Shown here piece by piece: positions 5,436 through 10,760 of a DNA stretch of 10,760 nucleotides. The translations under genes and the position numbers were made by a program. The notes beneath the pieces were generated by a model that searched no databases, had not been told where the DNA came from, and was given only the letters and a program-made list of their open reading frames with translations. The stretch's first letter is position 1. Each line of letters begins with the position of its first letter. The stretch comes from JAAZFZ01 sp035647435 (GTDB lineage Bacteria > Bacillota > Clostridia > Oscillospirales > Acutalibacteraceae): positions 1-10,760 of the forward strand of contig DASRNM010000092.1 of assembly GCA_035647435.1 (NCBI GenBank). Direction: 5' to 3'.

Positions 5436-6905
5436 TTAATCAAGATTCAAAGAGTTGATTGTGTTTTTCATACCGTTCTTTTCTATGTCGCATAAGTGTT
5501 TTTCAACCGTTCCCGTCAAGCCCTTGATTTCATTGAGGTTTCTCCCCCAAAAGCTTTCATTTGCGAGAACCTTTTTGACTGTATCTTTGCTTTTCCAAGC
5601 GTTAGACATAAACATAAGAACCTCTTGGGAATCACGGATTTGATAGCACTCCTCGCCCCTTTGCCCCATATATTTATCGCCCTGCATTTCTCCCTTATAA
5701 AAATAAATCAGTGCGGCAAGTCCAAAAGTGAGAACTGTAGGCAATGAACCGTTTGCGTCTATATGATCGAGCAAGCTGTCTAAACACCTTGCTTTGAACT
5801 TTGAAACGGAATTCAACGAAATGTCAAGCAATCTATGTTTTATGAACGGGTTTTCAAATCTCTCTATTACAGCATTTGCAAAAAATTCAAGCTCTTTTTC
5901 GGGCAAGTCGATGTTCGGCACAATTTCATTAAACATGACGGTTTTAATGTATTTGTTAAAGCTGCCGTCTTTCATCATCTCAAGCACCGTATTGTGACCG
6001 CAATGATATGCCGCGAGTACGCTGACAGTGTGCGCGCCGTTAAGAATTCGTACTTTTCTTGTGCGATATGGTGTCATGTCATCAGTGAAAACAATGTTTA
6101 AACCTAAATCACTTATCGGGAACTTTTTCTCCCATTTTTTGTTGCACTCAATAACCCAAAACAAAAACGGTTCACATGTTACAAGCATTTTATCCTCATA
6201 ACCGATTCTTTTTTGAATCTCCTCATACTCATCTGACGGGAAACCTGTTACTATCCTGTCAACCAAGGTGTTTGCAAATTCACAAGAGGAGTCAAGCCAT
6301 TCTACAAAACCGTTTTCAAATCCCCATTCCTCTGCATAGCGGTAAACAATTTTTTTAAGGTTGTCGCCGTTTCTTTCAATCAGTTCAACGGGCAAAATCA
6401 GCAAGCCCTTTTCATTGTCCCCGTTAAACTTCTTATACCTATTATATAATAAGGCCGTAAGCTTTGCCGGATATGATTCGGGGGGAATATCGTTAAAGCT
6501 GTCCTCTTCGGCGTAAGCAATCCCTGCCTCTGTTGTGTTTGAAATTATAACTTCAAGCTGCGGCGAACATGCCGCTTTGATAACCTCGTCATAATTTTCA
6601 TAGGTGTTTATACACCTTGAAACGCTTGTGATTTTCTCAAAACACTCAACAGTTTTTCCATTTTCCATGCCACGCATTAAAACAGTGTACATACAATTTT
6701 GCTCGTTTAACTTTTCGCACATACCTGTACGAATCGGCTGTGCAATAACAACACTGCCGTTAAAAACACCTTGCCTGTTTGCGCTTTCAACAATCCAATC
6801 CACAAACGCTCTCAAGAAATTACCCTCGCCGATTTGCAACACCTTTTCTGGTAAGTCCGAAAAGGTTTTATTGAATTTTTCATTGATTTTAATCATAATT
6901 ATCAT
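5436..6905 (-). CDS. uxaB: Tagaturonate reductase (altronate oxidoreductase)
   Basis: NADH-dependent reduction of D-tagaturonate to D-altronate in the isomerase route of galacturonate breakdown; cytoplasmic, 489 aa, the usual length. It belongs to the mannitol-dehydrogenase superfamily. The N-terminal cofactor domain carries V-L-Q-I-G-E-G-N-F-L-R-A-F (22-34) and I-S-N-T-T-E-A-G-I (121-129). Family blocks L-P-V-E-L-I-E-R-N-G-D-N-L (171-183) and F-A-N-T-L-V-D-R-I-V (210-219) follow. K-V-R-I-L-N-G-A-H-T (284-293) carries the conserved Lys, Asn and His of the active site. The ATG at 6905 overlaps the ABC-F stop by 17 bases and has AAGGG 6 nt upstream; ATG at 6896 is an alternative. No other uronate gene (uxaA, uxaC, kdgK, kdgA) is in the window, so galacturonate use depends on genes elsewhere. 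Fructuronate reductase (UxuB) is a related alternative, less likely from the motifs. Confidence 0.88.
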   Translation of the reverse strand: MIIMIKINEKFNKTFSDLPEKVLQIGEGNFLRAFVDWIVESANRQGVFNGSVVIAQPIRTGMCEKLNEQNCMYTVLMRGMENGKTVECFEKITSVSRCINTYENYDEVIKAACSPQLEVIISNTTEAGIAYAEEDSFNDIPPESYPAKLTALLYNRYKKFNGDNEKGLLILPVELIERNGDNLKKIVYRYAEEWGFENGFVEWLDSSCEFANTLVDRIVTGFPSDEYEEIQKRIGYEDKMLVTCEPFLFWVIECNKKWEKKFPISDLGLNIVFTDDMTPYRTRKVRILNGAHTVSVLAAYHCGHNTVLEMMKDGSFNKYIKTVMFNEIVPNIDLPEKELEFFANAVIERFENPFIKHRLLDISLNSVSKFKARCLDSLLDHIDANGSLPTVLTFGLAALIYFYKGEMQGDKYMGQRGEECYQIRDSQEVLMFMSNAWKSKDTVKKVLANESFWGRNLNEIKGLTGTVEKHLCDIEKNGMKNTINSLNLD

Positions 6906-8820
6906 CGCCTTCCCTTAAAGTGTTTATTATTTTGAAGAGTTCTTCCCATTCATTGAGTATTTTATCCTGCGAAGACTGCAAATCATCAATTTCCGTTGTC
7001 AGCTCAAGGATACGAATATAATCATCTGTAATTTCGGGCATTTGAAGCTGTGTGTTCAGCTCGCTTATTCTTTCGTCAAGCTCGTCAATTGTTTTTTCGC
7101 ATCTTTTTATTTTGCCTTCGAGTTTTCGCATTTCACCTGCACGCTCAAGGCGAAGCTTATACTCACTAACCTTCGGCTTTTTATTATTATTTCGGCCAGT
7201 TGCACTGTTATTGTTTTCAACCGACTCCAAATAACTGTCGTAACCGCCGGCATATTTTTCTACCCCATCGGGTTGTAAGCTGTATATTTCTGTTGCAATC
7301 TTATTTATAAAATATCTGTCGTGCGACACTATCAGCATTGTACCGTCAAAATCAAGCAGGGCATTTTCGAGTGCCTCCATCGAGGTTATATCAAGATGAT
7401 TGGTCGGCTCGTCAAGAAGCAAAAAGTTTGCGCCTGAAAGCATCAGTTTGAGCAAAGCGACTCTTGCTTTTTCACCACCGCTAAGGTCCGAAATTCTTTT
7501 GAAAACATCATCACCCTTGAAAAGAAACGCCGCAAGGGCACTTCTGACCTGCGTGGCGTTCATTCCTCTGTGCGTGTCCCATATTTCATCTATAACAGTT
7601 TTCGTGTCATTTAGACCAGAAAGAGTTTGGTCAAAATAGCCAATCTTTACATTTGCACCTAGGCTAAAGCTGCCGTTGTCTGCTCTTTGTTCCTTTGTAA
7701 TTATTCTCAAAAGCGTTGTTTTTCCGCAGCCGTTAGCACCGAGCAAAAAAGCTCGTTCATTTCTCTTCAGTTTAAAAGATACATTTTCAAAAAGCACATT
7801 TTCATCAAAAGCTTTTGAAAGCCCCTTAACGTCAAGCACATCATTGCCACTCACGCAAAAGGGCTTGAATGAAAACTCAAGCGTGTCTTCTTCACTCTCT
7901 GGCTTTTCAAGGTCTTGCAACTTTTTATCAAGCATTTTCTGCTTACTTGCAACGGTTTTGAAGTTTCTCTCTCTTCCCCAACGTTTTTGCTGTTCGATAA
8001 TTTTCTCAATATGCTCGATTTCTGATTTTTTGTTTTCATAGTGTCTTTGTTCGAGCTCTTTGTTAATCTCCTTTTGTTTAAGATATTCAGAATAATTGCC
8101 GTTCCACTGAGTCAAGCGACAATAGTTTATTTCCATTGTTTTTGTTGTTATTCTGTCCAAAAAATATCTCTCATGGGATATTATCAATGCAGCTCCCTTG
8201 TATTCACTCAAAAAACCTTCGAGCCACTCGATGCTTTTGATATCAAGGTGATTTGTTGGCTCATCGAGCAACAAAAGGTTTGCACCTGACAACAATAATT
8301 TGCCTAAACTCAGCTTTGAACGCTGACCACCGCTGAGCTTATCGCAATGCAAATCAAAGTCGCTCTCATTAAAGCCGAGCCCTAATAATGCAGACCTTGT
8401 TCTGCTTTTATATGTCAAATCGTCTTTTCTTTCAAAATCTTCTTGCAGGTATGACTGACGGTTAATCATTTCTTTAAGGTTGCCTTGCCCTGTGTGAATT
8501 TTATCCGCCAACTCCTCAAGCTCGTGCTCAATCTGAATCAACGGTGCAAAAACGGACTCCATTTCATAATACAATGTTTTTTGAGAACCCCCGCAGGCAT
8601 GCTGTTCAACATAGCCCACAATTGTGTCTTTTGATTTGACAATTTCGCCGCCTACCGGTTCAAGCTCACCAATAATCAGCTTAAAGAGCGTTGTCTTGCC
8701 TGTACCGTTTGCGCCGACAAGCCCAACCTTATCTCTGTTTTCAATCATAAATCCAACTTTATTGAGTAAAGTTTTCTCTCCAAAACCCATTTCTAAATTG
8801 TTTGCACTGAGAACTGCCAT
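6889..8820 (-). CDS. ABC-F family ATPase (ribosome-associated translation factor type)
   Basis: Soluble twin-ATPase protein of 643 aa without membrane segments, so not a transporter; ABC-F proteins bind the ribosomal E site and relieve stalling. Domain 1 has Walker A G-A-N-G-T-G-K-T (36-43), signature L-S-G-G-Q (162-166) and Walker B L-L-L-L-D-E-P (182-188). Domain 2 has Walker A G-A-N-G-C-G-K-T (361-368), L-S-G-G-E (446-450) and L-L-L-D-E-P (467-472). Between them a charged helical linker (about 245-310), the P-site tRNA interaction motif, bears Q-K-R-W-G-R-E-R. A C-terminal coiled coil covers about 552-630. Length and tail resemble B. subtilis YdiF and Uup rather than short antibiotic-resistance ABC-Fs, so a housekeeping role is likelier than drug resistance, though this cannot be excluded. 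The ATG at 8820 has GAGG 8 nt upstream. It starts 10 bp after the manA stop and overlaps uxaB. Confidence 0.92.
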   Translation of the reverse strand: MAVLSANNLEMGFGEKTLLNKVGFMIENRDKVGLVGANGTGKTTLFKLIIGELEPVGGEIVKSKDTIVGYVEQHACGGSQKTLYYEMESVFAPLIQIEHELEELADKIHTGQGNLKEMINRQSYLQEDFERKDDLTYKSRTRSALLGLGFNESDFDLHCDKLSGGQRSKLSLGKLLLSGANLLLLDEPTNHLDIKSIEWLEGFLSEYKGAALIISHERYFLDRITTKTMEINYCRLTQWNGNYSEYLKQKEINKELEQRHYENKKSEIEHIEKIIEQQKRWGRERNFKTVASKQKMLDKKLQDLEKPESEEDTLEFSFKPFCVSGNDVLDVKGLSKAFDENVLFENVSFKLKRNERAFLLGANGCGKTTLLRIITKEQRADNGSFSLGANVKIGYFDQTLSGLNDTKTVIDEIWDTHRGMNATQVRSALAAFLFKGDDVFKRISDLSGGEKARVALLKLMLSGANFLLLDEPTNHLDITSMEALENALLDFDGTMLIVSHDRYFINKIATEIYSLQPDGVEKYAGGYDSYLESVENNNSATGRNNNKKPKVSEYKLRLERAGEMRKLEGKIKRCEKTIDELDERISELNTQLQMPEITDDYIRILELTTEIDDLQSSQDKILNEWEELFKIINTLREGDDNYD

Positions 8821-8830
8821 TAAAAATACC

Positions 8831-9790
8831 TCAAATTCTTGTTTCCAACACCTTGATTGTGCCCTTTATAACGTATTTCCCGCTAGCTGCAGGCAAAAAT
8901 ATACACTCGCCTTTTTTGAAGTCTATTTTTTCGCCCATACACTCCACTAAACCGTCACCCTCCAATGCCAAAAGTGAAACAAAGCTCTTTTCGTCTGCAA
9001 AGGATTCAAATTCGCCCTCAGCATCATATACAAAGACGCTAAACAGGTCGCATGAAGTTAAACATTTCTTGTTTTCTGCGTAAAGCTCATTCGCTTTACA
9101 CTCCTTTATTTCGTTTGTTTTATATGGAACAGTTTTTGTAACATCAACTGATTTGTCTATATGCAATGGCCTTGCTTTGCCGTCTGCGCCGATTCTGTTG
9201 TAATCATAAACCCTATATGTCGTGTTTGAGTTTTGCTGAACCTCGGCAAGTAGAATGCCTTTACAAATGGCATGCAGCGTTCCTGACTCAATGAAGAAAA
9301 AATCTCCCTTTTTCACCTTGCTTTTTTGAATATAATCCAAAAGACTGTCGTTCTCAATAGCATTTTTGAACTGCTCGGATGTAATTTTTTCTTTAAATCC
9401 GAGTATAATCTCTGCGCCCTCGTCACAATCGAGAATATACCAACATTCAGTCTTGCCTGCCTCATTTTCAACTCTTCGCGCATATTCCTCATCAGGGTGC
9501 ACTTGAATTGAAAGATTATCCCTTGCATCTATAAGCTTAATCAAAATCGGGAACTCGCTGAACTTTTCACCATTTGTACCAATCATACTTTTATTGTTAT
9601 TAAAGACCTCACCTAAAGGTTTACCTGCAAACTGCCCATTTTCGACTATGCTTTGACCGTTTGGGTGGCAAGATAGCACCCAAGCCTCAGCTGCGTTTTC
9701 TTTGTCAGTTTTTATCGAATATTCGTCTATTAACCGCCTTCCTCCCCATATTGTGGAAGAAACGGTAGGTTTTAGCTTCAAAGGATACAT
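8831..9790 (-). CDS. manA: Mannose-6-phosphate isomerase, class I
   Basis: Zinc-dependent interconversion of mannose 6-phosphate and fructose 6-phosphate in the cytoplasm, feeding mannose into glycolysis or supplying mannose for GDP-sugars. The 319-aa length fits the short Firmicutes form (B. subtilis ManA/YvyI) rather than the roughly 390-aa E. coli enzyme. Metal ligands are visible: Gln96 and His98 in I-Q-V-H-P-D (95-100), Glu115 in T-E-C-W-Y-I, and His173 in S-G-T-L-H-A-I (169-175). The active-site block T-Y-R-V-Y-D-Y-N-R (191-199), then R-P-L-H-I, follows as expected. The ATG at 9790 has AGGAGA about 9 nt upstream. It is the first gene of the five-gene minus-strand operon and is divergent from yaaL, with 87 bp between the two starts. 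Confidence 0.95.
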   Translation of the reverse strand: MYPLKLKPTVSSTIWGGRRLIDEYSIKTDKENAAEAWVLSCHPNGQSIVENGQFAGKPLGEVFNNNKSMIGTNGEKFSEFPILIKLIDARDNLSIQVHPDEEYARRVENEAGKTECWYILDCDEGAEIILGFKEKITSEQFKNAIENDSLLDYIQKSKVKKGDFFFIESGTLHAICKGILLAEVQQNSNTTYRVYDYNRIGADGKARPLHIDKSVDVTKTVPYKTNEIKECKANELYAENKKCLTSCDLFSVFVYDAEGEFESFADEKSFVSLLALEGDGLVECMGEKIDFKKGECIFLPAASGKYVIKGTIKVLETRI

Positions 9791-9828
9791 ACAAAATCTC
9801 TCCTATTTTAAATATCTTGAATTATTTT

Positions 9829-9856
9829 ATCATATTTGTCCAATAATTGCTATAAA
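9829..9856 (-). promoter_or_regulatory. Possible promoter of the manA operon
   Basis: On the minus strand TTTATA (9856-9851; 4 of 6 to TTGACA), a 16-bp spacer, then TATGAT (9834-9829; 5 of 6 to TATAAT), 38 bp before the manA start codon. The yaaL promoter must lie in the same 87 bp; TATCAT at 9828-9833 is the only -10 candidate there and it overlaps this one, but it has no good -35. The assignment is weak because the sequence is very AT-rich. Confidence 0.35.
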
Positions 9857-9877
9857 TATTTATAGGGAGGACTACCA

Positions 9878-10171
9878 ATGGATGCTGCGCCTAAACTTTT
9901 TTCACTTGATAAAAACAAGAAAGATAAGGAACAAGAGAAGAACGAAAGCGATATAAAAATAATTGAGGATATCAGAAATATATGTAGGATGCTTGAGAGT
10001 GCCTATACCCGCTTCCAGTTTGAAGAGGACGAGGACCTTGTTGAAGCGACTATATATGAAATCGAATCACTCAAGGCACGATATCGGTATTTGATAAGAA
10101 AGGCAAAAGAAAAGAAAATAGCAAACCTTGAGTTAACTGCTTTTTGGGACGCTAACGGAAGGGTTGATTAG
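9878..10171 (+). CDS. yaaL: YaaL family protein (DUF2508)
   Basis: Small cytoplasmic protein of 97 aa and unknown biochemical function, found beside bofA in many endospore-forming Firmicutes. The first 25 residues are Lys/Glu/Asp-rich and likely disordered. The rest is charged alpha-helix, with the family pattern of an acidic stretch (F-E-E-D-E-D-L-V-E) and an aromatic A-R-Y-R-Y-L-I-R-K-A-K block around 68-78, ending near Phe-Trp at 90-91. It has no signal peptide or membrane segment. The ATG at 9878 has GGGAGG 7 nt upstream. Its TAG stop (10169-10171) is directly followed by the ATG of bofA, so the two are translationally coupled. The family call rests on composition, size and this conserved adjacency together. 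Confidence 0.85.
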   Translation: MDAAPKLFSLDKNKKDKEQEKNESDIKIIEDIRNICRMLESAYTRFQFEEDEDLVEATIYEIESLKARYRYLIRKAKEKKIANLELTAFWDANGRVD

Positions 10172-10438
10172 ATGGGACTTGGACTAAAAATATTTTTGAG
10201 TATCGTTACCGGGCTAGCAGTCATTATAGTTCTTGGTCAAATGGTTAAATCTGGACACGGATTTAAAGGATTGTTTCTAACCGCTATACAAGGGGTGATC
10301 GCCATTTTTGCCGTCAACACAGCTGGCCTTGTTACCGGCGTAACTGTTGCCGTCAACTGGTACACCTTAGGATTTGGGATGTTATTAGGAACTCCCGGGG
10401 TAGTGTCGCTCCTTGTTATGAACACAGTTTTTAAATAG
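10172..10438 (+). CDS. bofA: BofA family protein (pro-sigma-K processing inhibitor)
   Basis: Integral membrane protein of 88 aa. In B. subtilis BofA sits in the mother-cell-derived outer forespore membrane with SpoIVFA and holds the intramembrane protease SpoIVFB inactive until the sigma-K checkpoint is passed. Membrane segments lie at about 5-24 and 38-60. The C-terminal family pattern is clear: a conserved Asn (N49 in A-V-N-T-A-G), a second Asn at 62, then L-G-T-P-G-V (72-77). AAGGG 8-9 nt upstream of the ATG, inside the end of yaaL, serves as its ribosome binding site. No spoIVFA or spoIVFB gene is visible here. Some Clostridia keep BofA-like proteins without the full sigma-K checkpoint, so its role here is inferred. 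Confidence 0.9.
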   Translation: MGLGLKIFLSIVTGLAVIIVLGQMVKSGHGFKGLFLTAIQGVIAIFAVNTAGLVTGVTVAVNWYTLGFGMLLGTPGVVSLLVMNTVFK

Positions 10439-10457
10439 AATACATACCCCGTCTTCA

Positions 10458-10483
10458 GCCGTCGCAGTGTTTTCTGCGGCGGC
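10458..10483 (+). terminator. GC-rich hairpin downstream of bofA
   Basis: The arms gccgtcgcag (10458-10467) and ctgcggcggc (10474-10483) pair over 10 bp with one G-U around the loop tgtttt, 19 bp after the bofA stop. It lies where a terminator is expected, but only aatgctgctttgg follows, with no U-tract. It may be a weak terminator or an RNA 3'-end stabiliser. Confidence 0.45.
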
Positions 10484-10537
10484 AATGCTGCTTTGGAGTA
10501 AATATAAGTTTAACGCTAATTTTCTTCATTTTAGGTA

Positions 10538-10566
10538 TTGCATTTTTTAAAACTTTCGTATATAAT
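10538..10566 (+). promoter_or_regulatory. Promoter of the tRNA-Val gene
   Basis: TTGCAT (10538-10543; 4 of 6), a 17-bp spacer and a perfect TATAAT (10561-10566) lie 19 bp before the tRNA. Transcription would start at about 10573, giving a short 5' leader for RNase P to remove. The optimal spacing and perfect -10 fit a highly expressed stable RNA. Confidence 0.85.
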
Positions 10567-10585
10567 AACATCTGCTGTTCGAAAT

Positions 10586-10661
10586 GGACGTTTAGCTCAG
10601 CTGGAAGAGCATTCGCTTGACGTGCGAAGGGTCAGCGGTTCAAGTCCGTTAACGTCCACCA
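10586..10661 (+). tRNA. tRNA-Val (anticodon GAC)
   Basis: A 76-nt cloverleaf with every arm paired. The 7-bp acceptor stem is ggacgtt against aacgtcc (10651-10657). The D stem is gctc/gagc. The anticodon stem is ttcgc/gcgaa around the loop ttgacgt, with GAC at 10619-10621 reading GUC valine codons. The T arm is agcgg-ttcaagt-ccgtt with one G-U pair. Discriminator A is at 10658 and an encoded CCA at 10659-10661. It is flanked by its own promoter and terminator, so it is a single-gene tRNA unit. Confidence 0.97.
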
Positions 10662-10666
10662 ATTAA

Positions 10667-10717
10667 AAACCCCTTGAAATGCTTGTTGTGTAAGCATTTC
10701 AGGGGTTTATTGTTTTT
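10667..10717 (+). terminator. Strong intrinsic terminator after tRNA-Val
   Basis: The left arm (10667-10684, aaacccc through tgaaatgctt) pairs with the right arm (10692-10708, aagcatttca through ggggttt) over 17 bp. One T bulges out and the loop is gttgtgt. It is followed by attgtttttg, then more T-rich sequence. It begins six bases after the tRNA CCA end. The A-run on the left and T-run on the right could allow some bidirectional function. Confidence 0.9.
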
Positions 10718-10760
10718 GTTTCTATTTTTAATTATATAGGCATTTATATGTATTTATAAG

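Noticed and set aside
4974..5495. Plus-strand 173-codon reading frame
   Set aside because: Antisense to the GNAT gene and the end of uxaB. Its composition (many Cys, Phe, His, Ile) is typical of a shadow frame, while the minus strand has clear family motifs.
6889..8820. Antibiotic-resistance ABC-F protein
   Set aside because: The long C-terminal coiled coil, 643-aa length and operon context fit housekeeping YdiF/Uup types better. Resistance cannot be read from the sequence, so I did not call it.
9313..9528. Minus-strand 71-codon reading frame inside manA
   Set aside because: It is another frame of manA across the metal-binding region and has no start signals of its own.

Overview
The window looks like chromosomal DNA of a moderately AT-rich, spore-forming member of the Clostridia, probably an Oscillospiraceae-type or related gut lineage. 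The reasons are the yaaL-bofA pair (bofA is a sporulation gene), strong GGAGG-type ribosome binding sites, an endospore-former style ER-type signal peptidase with its secreted substrates, and short GC-rich palindromic repeats between AT-rich genes. I see no phage, plasmid, IS or CRISPR genes. The taxonomic placement is inference.

Region 1 (1-3499, minus strand) is a probable surface-fibre or secreted-protein operon. From a promoter at about 3471-3499 it reads: a catalytically degenerate EAL-domain protein; a 274-aa membrane-anchored TasA-like protein; a 260-aa secreted TasA/camelysin-like protein with a SipW-type signal peptide; a 295-bp spacer full of hairpins; and a SipW/ER-type signal peptidase that runs off the left edge. 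The two secreted proteins are diverged paralogues sharing a C-terminal W-x-E-G-x-D-x-x-C motif. The likely logic is that the peptidase matures one or both exported proteins, while the dead EAL protein senses or scaffolds.

Region 2 (3349-3855) is non-coding. It holds the promoter and leader of region 1 and the terminator of region 3.

Region 3 (3772-9834, minus strand) is a tightly packed five-gene operon: manA (mannose-6-phosphate isomerase), an ABC-F ATPase, uxaB-like tagaturonate reductase, a GNAT acetyltransferase and a Gfo/Idh/MocA oxidoreductase. Most junctions overlap or nearly abut. A terminator follows the last gene. Sugar interconversion (mannose and hexuronate) is the common theme, with the ABC-F translation factor as an outsider.

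Region 4 (9878-10717, plus strand) is divergent from manA and holds yaaL (DUF2508) and bofA, the pro-sigma-K processing inhibitor family. They are followed by a tRNA-Val(GAC) with its own near-consensus promoter, encoded CCA and a strong intrinsic terminator. The last 43 bases hold nothing I can identify.
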